DNA of 7,243 nt. It comes from Clostridiaceae bacterium (GTDB taxonomy: Bacteria; Bacillota; Clostridia; DSM-8532). The stretch is from assembly GCA_025361665.1 (NCBI GenBank), contig JANYKF010000250.1:1-7243 (forward strand), read 5' to 3'. A program made the translations under genes and the position numbers. Positions within the stretch are counted from its first letter, which is position 1. Every line of letters begins with the position of its first letter. Shown piece after piece: positions 1 through 6,215 of this stretch. The notes below the pieces were generated by a model. It saw only the letters and a list, made by a program, of their open reading frames with translations, made no database searches and was not told the origin of the DNA.

Positions 1-145
1 CATCCGGCGGCAAATGCCGCCGGATGGCACCGAATCACGTGATTTGGTGTGTTGAAGGCACAAAATGTGCCTTCAACATGCAGGATGTCAGAGACATCCT
101 GCATAAAAACTCACAAAAGTGAGTTTTTACACCAGAATCAATCTT
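1..145 (+). repeat. Five-palindrome repeat, copy 1 (left end cut by window)
   Basis: Five unrelated palindromes follow each other almost without spacers: H1 1-26 (12-bp GC-rich arms), H2 28-49 (centred on CACGTG), H3 51-77 (11-bp arms, AAAAT loop), H4 78-104 (12-bp arms, AGA loop) and H5 105-128 (10-bp arms, AAAA loop). A conserved tail CACCAGAATCAATCTT ends at 145, after which similarity to copy 2 stops. The part before H1 that copies 2 and 3 have is missing because the window begins at the first base of H1. Compared with the other copies, H2 has a G-T instead of a G-C pair and H3 is a perfect palindrome. It is a dispersed non-coding element of unknown type. The open frames crossing it are by-products of the palindromes. 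Confidence 0.92.
105..128 (-). terminator. Terminator-like hairpin H5 of repeat copy 1
   Basis: The arms AAAAACTCAC and GTGAGTTTTT enclose a 4-nt loop. Read on the minus strand this gives a stem-loop ending in five T residues, about 60 bp past the stop codon of the minus-strand serine hydrolase, which is the right place for an intrinsic terminator. The hairpin is symmetrical, with A's on one side and T's on the other, so it could also stop plus-strand transcription. The stem is AT-rich apart from the CTCAC core, so its strength is uncertain. Confidence 0.5.
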
Positions 146-187
146 TCATCAACCCAGGTCCAATGACGCCATTGCTTCTTGTCTCGA

Positions 188-1753
188 TCATTCACCGCTC
201 GCAAAACCGACATAATCATCGAGGAACCATTCGGCACTTTTGCGCATCAGGACGGTCACCGAATTACGGTCAAAGACAAAGTTCATCTTCAGTGTGCCGA
301 AGTAGTCATCCGTCAGGTAGCATATGACAAGCAGTGAGTTATCAAGGACCCAGCCAGCGCTGGCGTGGCATTCATATCCCTTTCCCAAAGGAATGCCGAT
401 GCGTTTTCCATAATAATGGACTTCCGGAAACTCCTGCTTGACCTGATGACCAAATCCGAAGTGCAACGTATGTCTTCCGGTCTTGTTTTCATAATGAAGG
501 TGTCCCTGGCTGGCCTGCAGCAACGGGTTGTCGGACTTGCGCTCACGCTTAGCCTGCATGGAACCATCGTTTGATTCTGGCCCGGAAGCACCCTGCGGAT
601 TTTGGTCAAACAAGAATTGCATGCTTGAAATCCCCATCTTGTTTTCGGACATTATGAATGTCTTTCCATTGATGTCATTCATCAAGGGGGTGGTTGATTC
701 ACCTTGGACGGTCAATAGGGAAAGTCCATCGATCTGCCTTTGCAGCATTTCCTGCCCATCGGGATTTTCCGGCAGGACGTCCCCTTTGACAAGGTGCGGA
801 TAGATTTCAGACCACAGAAGTCGATAGATCTGGGCGGCATCCGTAGAAACAGCCTGGGTATCCGCCGTCGTCACCAGGATGAAATCCTGTTCAGGCAGGC
901 AAATCGCAAACTGGCTTCCCATGCCGCGGCAGGCGAACCCATTGTGCCGCGTGCACCAGAACTGGTAGCCATATCCGAATTGGCTCTCCACATCGCTGTT
1001 TTCCACATTGTTGTCAATCTGTCGGGATGTGGCGGCTGTAATGTAATCTTCGGGGATCAGCTGCGTGTCGCCGAATCGGCCGCGGTTCAGGCAGACCAGT
1101 GCGAACTTCATCAAATCGCGCGAGGTGCAGATGACGCCAGACCCACCCCACTCATGCCCGCAAGGGGTCTCGATGCACCAGATATCTTCAGAGATGCCGA
1201 TGGGTTCCAGCAACCGCGGCCGCAGATACTCGAGGAACTCCACTCCGGTGATTTGCCTGACGATCACCAGCAGCATCACAGTGGCGGAAGTATTGTAACT
1301 GAAAATCTTGCCCGGGAGATGGGATGGCGGGGTTCGGAAGAAAGTGTCCACCCAGTCCGGATCATTTTCCCCATAAGTGTTGACATCATGCGGCGTGGCC
1401 ATCATCAGCAGGTCGCGGATGGTTGTCTGCAATATCCACGGATGCAGATCGGCAGGCACCTTTTCCGGGAAAAAAGAAGCAGCCCGATCATCAAGCCTGA
1501 GTTTCCCTTCGCCAATCAATATGCCGATGGCAATGGAAACAAAACTCTTGCTGGTCGAATACATCCGGTGCATGGATGCCTGGTCAAACGGCTTCCAGTA
1601 AGCTTCCACAGCCAATTTGCCATGACGCAGCATCAGGACGCTGTGCATGCACAGGTCTGCTTCATGCAGTTTTTGCAGGAAACGCGAAACTGCTTCCGAA
1701 GGAATGCCGATGCTTTCGGGAGAAGTAGTCGGGAGTGGCATATTCTCTGCCAT
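188..1753 (-). CDS. Beta-lactamase-family serine hydrolase (class C / PBP-like)
   Basis: This encodes a 521-aa protein of the serine beta-lactamase/penicillin-binding-like fold (PF00144), a family of esterases, amidases, peptidases and class C beta-lactamases. The SxxK catalytic motif is S66-T-S-K69, in a typical MYSTSKSF context before a hydrophobic helix. The second motif region is FSYNTSA (Y153), where the usual Y-x-N reads Y-N-T. The third (KTG-like) region is probably CRGMGSQ around 275-281, after the family-typical YGYQFW. Residues 350-521 form an extra C-terminal domain, beta-rich by composition, without a family I recognise. No signal peptide is visible from the chosen start, so it is probably cytoplasmic. 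The frame is open 36 codons further upstream, but ATG at 1753 has AGGGAGG eight bases before it, so I start there. It is divergent from the flavodoxin gene and ends facing repeat copy 1. The substrate cannot be read from the sequence, and antibiotic resistance should not be assumed. Confidence 0.9.
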   Translation of the reverse strand: MAENMPLPTTSPESIGIPSEAVSRFLQKLHEADLCMHSVLMLRHGKLAVEAYWKPFDQASMHRMYSTSKSFVSIAIGILIGEGKLRLDDRAASFFPEKVPADLHPWILQTTIRDLLMMATPHDVNTYGENDPDWVDTFFRTPPSHLPGKIFSYNTSATVMLLVIVRQITGVEFLEYLRPRLLEPIGISEDIWCIETPCGHEWGGSGVICTSRDLMKFALVCLNRGRFGDTQLIPEDYITAATSRQIDNNVENSDVESQFGYGYQFWCTRHNGFACRGMGSQFAICLPEQDFILVTTADTQAVSTDAAQIYRLLWSEIYPHLVKGDVLPENPDGQEMLQRQIDGLSLLTVQGESTTPLMNDINGKTFIMSENKMGISSMQFLFDQNPQGASGPESNDGSMQAKRERKSDNPLLQASQGHLHYENKTGRHTLHFGFGHQVKQEFPEVHYYGKRIGIPLGKGYECHASAGWVLDNSLLVICYLTDDYFGTLKMNFVFDRNSVTVLMRKSAEWFLDDYVGFASGE

Positions 1754-1808
1754 GTTGTTTTCCTCCCTTTCATGATGGAATGTGGCTGACAAGATAAACG
1801 CATAACCT

Positions 1809-1837
1809 ACTATAACACAAAAATGAAACTGTTCGAC
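1809..1837 (-). promoter_or_regulatory. Candidate promoter of the serine hydrolase gene
   Basis: On the minus strand TATAGT (1814-1809) is preceded by TGT, giving an extended -10 (TGTTATAGT), about 55 bases before the ATG. The -35 region about 17 bp upstream (near 1832-1837) is poor. This is a reading by eye; the extended -10 makes it plausible. Confidence 0.4.
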
Positions 1838-1853
1838 CATGGAGATTATCAGA

Positions 1854-1883
1854 TTGATCATTGTCAGATTTGTAATCTATAAT
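1854..1883 (+). promoter_or_regulatory. Candidate promoter of the flavodoxin gene
   Basis: TTGATC (1854-1859) and a perfect TATAAT (1878-1883) are separated by 18 bp, about 88 bases before the flavodoxin start. The promoter area contains a direct repeat TCAGATT (1849-1855 and 1864-1870), which could be a regulator site. It lies back to back with the minus-strand promoter of the serine hydrolase gene. Confidence 0.5.
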
Positions 1884-1970
1884 GAAAATGAATCCTCGCT
1901 TCCATGTACTATTTTGGTAGAGATGCCTTTTTCATATTCGCATTTGCATGTGGTTTCACAGGAGGTTCAC

Positions 1971-2438
1971 ATGAACATCGGATTGATCATTCATTCTCAA
2001 ACCGGCAACACCCTGAAGGTCGCCGAACATTTGAAGACACAACTCACCGGCATGGGACATGAAGTCGATCTTGTCCATCTGCTGCCGGACAAGCCGGCAA
2101 TACCGGGAAAGCTTTCCGATCCGGTCTTGCTGCCCTCCCTTCAAAAATACGATGGGATCGTATTCGGATCCCATGTGGAAGGGCTCTCATTGGCACCGGC
2201 CATGCGACGCGCCATGGACGCCATGCCGCCACTGACAGGAAAGAAAGTCGCCTGTCTGGTCACACAGTATTTCAGGCAGCCATGGCTGGGCGGATCCAGA
2301 AGCGTGAAGCAGATGTCGGACCTATGTACGAAAAAAAGAGGAATCGTGAAGGCAACCGCAACGGTTCAATGGAAAGCCGAAGACCGGGACGCGCGAATAG
2401 AAAAGGCAGTGGCGGATCTGAGCCGCTGCTTCGCCTGA
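1971..2438 (+). CDS. Flavodoxin family protein
   Basis: This is a 155-aa single-domain flavodoxin-like protein, expected to bind FMN and carry low-potential electrons or act as a small NAD(P)H:quinone-type reductase in the cytoplasm. After the first beta strand (MNIGLIIH) comes the phosphate-binding loop S9-Q-T-G-N-T14, the hallmark of the family. The next strands, YDGIVFGSHVEG (60-71) and KKVACLVTQYF (91-101), match the positions where flavodoxins contact the isoalloxazine ring. Its length is normal for short-chain flavodoxins. The frame stays open upstream to 1839, but AGGAGG-type sequence at 1959-1965 ends five bases before ATG 1971, and the family N-terminus begins exactly there. It is a single-gene unit, divergent from the serine hydrolase gene and convergent, with a 4-bp gap, on the UroD-like gene. 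The redox partner is unknown. Confidence 0.9.
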   Translation: MNIGLIIHSQTGNTLKVAEHLKTQLTGMGHEVDLVHLLPDKPAIPGKLSDPVLLPSLQKYDGIVFGSHVEGLSLAPAMRRAMDAMPPLTGKKVACLVTQYFRQPWLGGSRSVKQMSDLCTKKRGIVKATATVQWKAEDRDARIEKAVADLSRCFA

Positions 2439-2442
2439 TTGT

Positions 2443-3585
2443 TCACCTATGGCTGACAACGTTTTTCGCCTCGTCGATCATGGCCAGGATATTTTCCTCC
2501 GGGGTTTCACGACCCACTTGATCCCCTGTTCCGATGATGAGCCTGGCGGATCCCGAGAAGGCCTCCTTGATTTGCCGGACTTCCCTTCTTGCATCCTCCG
2601 GAGTGCCTCGAATGAGTGTTTCAACGGTGTGTACATTTCCATTCATGGTCACTTTGTCTTCCAGAAGCCTTCGAACATCCATTAAGCCTTCCAGGCCATC
2701 GACATCGCCACCCGGCCCTCGTTCAAAGGGGCACACGCAGTCGATGCCAATCTCCGCAAAATCAGACACCGACTCCAACGCCCTTCCATGAAAGTGGACA
2801 TGCAGCAGTTTCCCGTGCCTGTGGATTTCATCGGCCATGGCCTGGATATACGGTTTGTCCCACTGACGCCACAGATTGGGGCCCAGAAGGGAGTTGCAGG
2901 AACAGGAACACCCGATGACAAAAGATTCGTACGGTGTGGTTTCACAAACCGTCCGGATGAACTTCTTTTGATAAGAGATATATCGTTCCCTAAATGCTTC
3001 CAATATCTCTTCCTCTTCCATCATGAAGTAAAGGACGGCCTTCTCGAAACCCATCATCGAGCCGAAAAAGTCGAAAAACGGGGTGCCCATCCACATTTCG
3101 AGAAGATAATCCTCACCCACACCGGCATGCGCCTTAATGGCCGGTCTGAAATCCATGACGTTTTCATTGTCAAGAATCATATCCACACATGCCGGCAAAC
3201 CGGAAAGATGATTGACTAAGTGCCTTTCACCCCATGACGGCTCCTGCAAATCGTAGATTGTCGAGGTGTCGAAAGTTTTCCCTTTGTACTGGTGGCTGAT
3301 GCTCTCCCTATATCGCGTATCGGAAATCTTCTGGAACCGGGTCAGTTTTTTGACATCGGGGTTTGTGATATCCGGAAAGGCAGCCCCCCACCCTTCGGTT
3401 CCATACTTTTTGAAGGTGGTCTGAAGCGCCTGCCAAAACGGCACTTCACGCTCAAATTCAACCATATTGACACCCAGCACTTTGGCTGGGAACAGGTACC
3501 AGAACTCCGGTGCAACAGGACTCCGGTCGGAATAAATACCCTTGTACGCATTCAACATGCGCTGCTTGGGCGTAAGGCCTTCCAT
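2443..3585 (-). CDS. Uroporphyrinogen decarboxylase family protein (probable corrinoid-type methyltransferase relative)
   Basis: This is a 380-aa protein of the UroD/MtaA superfamily (PF01208), a TIM barrel that includes heme-pathway decarboxylases and zinc-dependent methylcobalamin methyltransferases. Family signatures are LTPKQRMLNAYKG at the N-terminus, HVHFHG at 262-267, where methyltransferase relatives carry a zinc-binding His-x-Cys, MNGNVHTVETLIRGTPED (314-331) and GTGDQVGRETPEENI (352-366). The arginine-rich N-terminal motif of true HemE enzymes is not seen, so heme synthesis is unlikely. A Cys-rich stretch GCSCSCN (225-231) is notable. Start: ATG 3585 has GAGGAG eight bases upstream; an earlier ATG at 3618 lacks a good site and overlaps the DUF4180 gene end. 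It lies 35 bp after DUF4180 on the same strand, probably in one operon. No corrinoid protein or activating ATPase is nearby, so the substrate is unknown. Confidence 0.88.
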   Translation of the reverse strand: MEGLTPKQRMLNAYKGIYSDRSPVAPEFWYLFPAKVLGVNMVEFEREVPFWQALQTTFKKYGTEGWGAAFPDITNPDVKKLTRFQKISDTRYRESISHQYKGKTFDTSTIYDLQEPSWGERHLVNHLSGLPACVDMILDNENVMDFRPAIKAHAGVGEDYLLEMWMGTPFFDFFGSMMGFEKAVLYFMMEEEEILEAFRERYISYQKKFIRTVCETTPYESFVIGCSCSCNSLLGPNLWRQWDKPYIQAMADEIHRHGKLLHVHFHGRALESVSDFAEIGIDCVCPFERGPGGDVDGLEGLMDVRRLLEDKVTMNGNVHTVETLIRGTPEDARREVRQIKEAFSGSARLIIGTGDQVGRETPEENILAMIDEAKNVVSHR

Positions 3586-3620
3586 GATCAGCTCCTCGCA
3601 TCCGACGACATGAAACACAG

Positions 3621-3983
3621 CTATGCGCCACTCAACCTTTCGATCGCTTCTTCCATCGAGGAAAGGAAAAAAATGTCCTTCCCCCGATTGCTTTCGTACA
3701 TGAAATCTTTGAGCGGCTTGCTTGTATGGGATGAATAATCACCGACAATTGCTATTTTCATTTTGTAATTGATGTATTTCTGCAGTACATCGCCTGCAAG
3801 GCACGTGCTGGGGATAAAGAACCCTTTAGCCAAGACGTCCTTGTCAACAATCATCCGGTCGCAGCCGGTGTCATATCTCACGGTTGCCATCAAGTCAATG
3901 GCAGACTGCACATCCGTGATGACAGGCTCTTCACTCTCAATATATGCAATATCGGCAGCAGGGCCAACGAGGGTAATCTTCAT
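3621..3983 (-). CDS. DUF4180 domain-containing protein
   Basis: This 120-aa protein spans one complete DUF4180 domain (PF13788), a small family of unknown function common in Bacillota. Recognisable blocks are VQSAIDLMATVRY (25-37), CDRMIVDKD (41-49), GFFIPSTCLAGDVLQKYINY (54-73), the core KIAIVGDYSSHTSKPLKDFMYESN (76-99) and the ending FLSSMEEAIERL. The length is that of the family. ATG 3983 is preceded by AGGAG at about eight bases. It is the first gene of a probable two-gene operon with the UroD-like gene 35 bp downstream. The STAS/SpoIIAA-like fold often suspected for such small alpha/beta proteins is only a guess here, and no enzymatic role can be assigned. Confidence 0.9.
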   Translation of the reverse strand: MKITLVGPAADIAYIESEEPVITDVQSAIDLMATVRYDTGCDRMIVDKDVLAKGFFIPSTCLAGDVLQKYINYKMKIAIVGDYSSHTSKPLKDFMYESNRGKDIFFLSSMEEAIERLSGA

Positions 3984-4041
3984 GATTCATCTCCTGATCG
4001 CTGGCACATATCCGGTATCCACAATTGGCACTGCCGTAATC

Positions 4042-4071
4042 ATATTAGCCGCACGCCTGCCTTTCTGTCAA
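4042..4071 (-). promoter_or_regulatory. Candidate promoter of the DUF4180 / UroD-like operon
   Basis: On the minus strand a perfect TTGACA (4071-4066) is followed after 18 bp by TAATAT (4047-4042), which matches the -10 consensus at four of six positions. It lies about 60 bases upstream of the DUF4180 start, giving a leader of about 50 bases. A small inverted repeat GGCAG-CAGAA-CTGCC (4086-4100) sits just upstream and might be a regulator site. Confidence 0.55.
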
Positions 4072-4131
4072 TCGATGTTTCCTATGGCAGCAGAACTGCC
4101 GGTATGATATTCTTGTCGATGTCAGAAGAAG

Positions 4132-4192
4132 ATCCGGAACGAAATAATCCGGACCGAAATAATCCGGACCGAAATCAATCCGGAACGAAATG
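4132..4192 (+). repeat. Four tandem copies of a 15-bp unit
   Basis: The unit ATCCGGAMCGAAATA occurs at 4132-4146, 4147-4161, 4162-4176 and 4178-4192, with one extra A before the last copy. Units 1 and 4 carry GGAAC, units 2 and 3 GGACC. The last unit also forms an inverted repeat with the following bases, CGGAAC (4181-4186) against GTTCCG (4193-4198). It lies in the divergent gap 87-147 bases upstream of the gene at 4279, so it could be an operator array or a simple slippage repeat. A 61-codon frame crosses it (in-frame PERNN/PDRNN repeats) but has no ribosome binding site. Confidence 0.88.
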
Positions 4193-4278
4193 GTTCCGCA
4201 AAAGACCAGATGAAAACCTAGTGAAAGATCCGATGAGGGTTCCTTTCAGTACCGCTGATTGTTCCGAAGGAGGTTCCC

Positions 4279-5193
4279 ATGAAACTTGAAAACCTTTCCA
4301 TGAAGCCGTTTTCAACCACATTGCTGGGCGTTGTGCAAGGGGTGTCCGCTTTTTTCGGGCTGCCATGGAACGATGCGCATCTGTTCGGTGCCACGGGCAT
4401 GGCCTTCCGGATGAACGTTGAACGCACACTGTGCCCAAGCGGTCCGTATTGCTGGAACATGGATGAATTCCTTGTCCTGCTTGAAAACCTCGGCATCCGG
4501 ATGCAGGTTGTGGGTGAGTGTATGGGTAAAGATTCGCTGCGGCAGGCTATTCTGAATGATTTGGTAAGGCATGAGCTGGATGCCGGAAATCCCTGTTCCC
4601 TCCTGAACATGGAAAACCAGCTGATACCGGGTCATGATGACTCCATGTTCTTCACATGGCAGCCTTGGCCGGACAATGCCGCATTCCCGCCGGCCACCCT
4701 GACTTTTTCCGACTGGCACGAATTGGGCGATGAAATCCACCTTGTTTTCTACACATACCGGAAAAGAGCACCGGTTCCTTTGGCCACCCAGGTGAAAGGT
4801 GCCTTGCTTCTTTTCAGGAACATGCTGGAAAGCGGCACCGTCATGGGTGGCTACGCCTCAGGGCTCAAGGCCTGGGACGCATGGATGCTGGCCGTGGAAG
4901 AAGACCGTGCTGCCGGACACGGCAACTGGTGGAACGCAATGGTCTGGGGTGAATGCCGCCAGTTCGGGAAAATATGGCTGTCGGATCTCTCCATGGAACC
5001 GGAAGTAACTTCATTCATACCGAAGATGCTTCTTCAAGAAATGTCCGCGCTGATGGGCGTGACCGCCATCTCCCTGTTTGATCTGTCCAATCCGGAAATC
5101 GAAAAGGCAGACCGGCTGAACAGGATTAAAGGAGCCATTGTGGCTGACAAAAAGATGCTGGGAATCCTGAAAGAGGTTTTCCCATTTGCATAG
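4279..5193 (+). CDS. Uncharacterised 304-aa protein, possibly BtrH_N/C39-like
   Basis: I do not recognise this protein with certainty. ATG 4279 has a very strong site, AAGGAGG, five bases upstream. The N-terminal half (about 11-165) has the rhythm of BtrH_N / papain-like acyl-transfer or C39-like domains: a small helical start (TTLLGVVQGVSAFFGLPW), then LFGATGMAFRMNV (35-47), CPSGPYCWN (52-60), a helix ending in LGI, and AGNPCSLLNMENQLIPGHDDSMFF (102-125), where such proteins have the gating Asp-Gly-Pro and a His/Asp region. The expected catalytic Cys at the first helix is not present (FSTTLL), so it may be inactive or belong elsewhere. The C-terminal half (170-304) is helical, with a GGYASGLKAWDAW segment (190-202) and a Trp-rich stretch HGNWWNAMVW. 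No signal peptide or membrane segment is seen. It stands alone on the plus strand and its 3' end overlaps the read-through tail of the broken GNAT gene. Confidence 0.8.
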   Translation: MKLENLSMKPFSTTLLGVVQGVSAFFGLPWNDAHLFGATGMAFRMNVERTLCPSGPYCWNMDEFLVLLENLGIRMQVVGECMGKDSLRQAILNDLVRHELDAGNPCSLLNMENQLIPGHDDSMFFTWQPWPDNAAFPPATLTFSDWHELGDEIHLVFYTYRKRAPVPLATQVKGALLLFRNMLESGTVMGGYASGLKAWDAWMLAVEEDRAAGHGNWWNAMVWGECRQFGKIWLSDLSMEPEVTSFIPKMLLQEMSALMGVTAISLFDLSNPEIEKADRLNRIKGAIVADKKMLGILKEVFPFA

Positions 5194-5973
5194 ACATTGC
5201 GTTGCTTCGCCAATAAAATTCGGACGAAAACCGCTTATCGAGATTGTTGCCGATCAGTGGAACGGACCATGACGAAAAATCCTGCCTCATGCAGGATAAT
5301 CCCTCTGTAACCACAAATCCTTCCCTCAGGGATAAACCAAGGGCCGGCGTATTTTCCGCATTCACGCTCAGCAAGGCCCGCGGAAGTCCGACCTCATCTG
5401 CACCAAATCTCAGCGCATGTCGTAGCAGAAGCGTGCCATACCCTTTTCCCTGATGACCGGGCATGATGCCCAAAGGTCCGATTTCAAGCATCGGTCCTGT
5501 TCCATCTTCGCCCGGATCTTGTTTCACGCGCACAAGTCCCAAATCCATTCCGTCTTTCCTCATCAGGAATATGCCCCCGGGGATTCTATCGCCATCGCAC
5601 CTCATGGCAGCCACGTCCTCTGGCAACGCAACAGATTCTCCTCCACGACCTTGACGAAAACAAACCAATGAGAGAAATCACGCTTGTCTTTCATCACTTC
5701 ATCAAGCAATCATCGATATATCGTCGGATCGGCTTTTTCGCTGTACAGGATGCGGAACCTGGCGCGGTTCCCCCGCAAGTGGTAATCGTCCTGCAGCAAA
5801 GATGCAACGGCGATCACCCTGCCATCCTCCATCGCCAGCACGGTCGGAAATGAAGGAGAAGGGCAAAACGAGGCCATCTCCACCCCGCTGATAAAGGAAT
5901 TGTCCAGGCGGGCCCTGTGCTTTGCGCAAAAAGATTTGAATCGTCCAAGATTGATTCTGGTGAAATAACTCAC
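5126..5973 (-). pseudogene. GNAT family N-acetyltransferase, broken by stop and frameshift
   Basis: Two minus-strand open pieces are the halves of one acetyltransferase. The N-terminal half runs from GTG 5973 to an in-frame TGA at 5712-5710 (after ADPTIYR). The same frame continues past the stop with LLDEVMKDKRDFSHWFVFVKVVEENL, so the TGA looks like a CGA-to-TGA or similar point change. Homology then moves to another frame (a one-base loss or two-base gain around 5620-5650) and continues as VALPEDVAAMRCDG, a beta strand, and the acetyl-CoA loop IMPGHQGKGYG with the Q-x-x-G-x-G pattern, followed by N-ENTPALGLSLREGF typical of the GNAT C-terminus. GNAT similarity ends near 5278; the last 50 residues, to 5126, run into the neighbouring gene and look like read-through after loss of the stop. 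The 5' end begins inside repeat copy 2, so the original start may have been replaced. The uninterrupted part 5126-5668 could be called alone, but it would lack half the fold. Confidence 0.82.
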
Positions 5974-6132
5974 TTTTGTGAGTTTTTATGCAGGATGTCT
6001 CTGACATCCTGCATGTTGAAGGCACATTTTGTGCCATCAACACACCGAATCACGTGATTCGGTGCCATCCGGCGGCATTTGCCGCCGGATGCATATCACA
6101 TCATCAATCATCCAACGGCAGTTTGCATATCA
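5947..6132 (-). repeat. Five-palindrome repeat, copy 2 (complete, inverted)
   Basis: This is the only complete copy in the window and it runs opposite to copies 1 and 3. In plus coordinates it holds the conserved tail (5947-5962), H5 (core 5967-5984), H4 5988-6014, H3 6015-6041, H2 6043-6064, H1 6066-6091, and a conserved head to 6132 containing TGATATGC-type sequence at both ends of the head. GATTGAT (5949-5955) near one end is complementary to ATCAATC (6103-6109) near the other, so the ends could pair around the hairpins. No terminal inverted repeat of transposon type and no target duplication are visible. It lies between the broken GNAT gene and the isomerase promoter, and its H5 supplies the GTG from which the GNAT frame begins. 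Confidence 0.93.
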
Positions 6133-6186
6133 CACCGTCAACTTGGCATTTCCGGCACACATATTTGACAAATGGTCGTTTTCGGA

Positions 6187-6215
6187 TTGTATTGCCGCAG
6201 GGCCACCGATATAAT
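6187..6215 (+). promoter_or_regulatory. Candidate promoter of the isomerase gene
   Basis: A perfect TATAAT (6210-6215) has TTGTAT (6187-6192) 17 bp upstream, about 48 bases before the isomerase ATG. An overlapping alternative is a perfect TTGACA (6165-6170) with TGTATT (6188-6193), also at 17 bp. Two overlapping promoters are possible. Both start just outside repeat copy 2, so the repeat does not appear to supply them. Confidence 0.55.

Noticed and set aside
1..145. CRISPR array
   Set aside because: The five palindromes differ from each other in sequence and there are no unique spacers between identical repeats.
49..327. Open frame across repeat copy 1, similar to one across copy 2 (peptide beginning with AQNVPSTCRMSETSC)
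   Set aside because: The shared peptide comes only from the palindromes of the repeat; beyond the repeat the two frames diverge completely and no ribosome binding site precedes either.
740..1789. Long 349-codon plus-strand frame opposite the serine hydrolase
   Set aside because: It is an antisense shadow of a clear PF00144 protein, with His/Arg-rich composition and no recognisable domain.
2443..3585. HemE, the heme-pathway uroporphyrinogen decarboxylase
   Set aside because: The characteristic N-terminal substrate-binding Arg motif is missing and no tetrapyrrole genes are nearby; it fits the wider UroD/methyltransferase superfamily better.
4104..4289. 61-codon frame with PERNN/PDRNN repeats
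   Set aside because: No Shine-Dalgarno sequence; it owes its repeats to the 15-bp DNA array, whose unit is a multiple of three, and it runs past the well-supported start at 4279.
5194..5240. Terminator after the gene at 5193
   Set aside because: The only stem (ATTGCG against CGCCAAT) needs a bulge and is followed by A's rather than a T-run.
5947..6132. MITE of a known transposon type
   Set aside because: The outer ends (TGATATG... and ...CAATCTT) are not inverted repeats of each other beyond an internal 7-bp match, and no target-site duplication is visible at copy 2 or 3.
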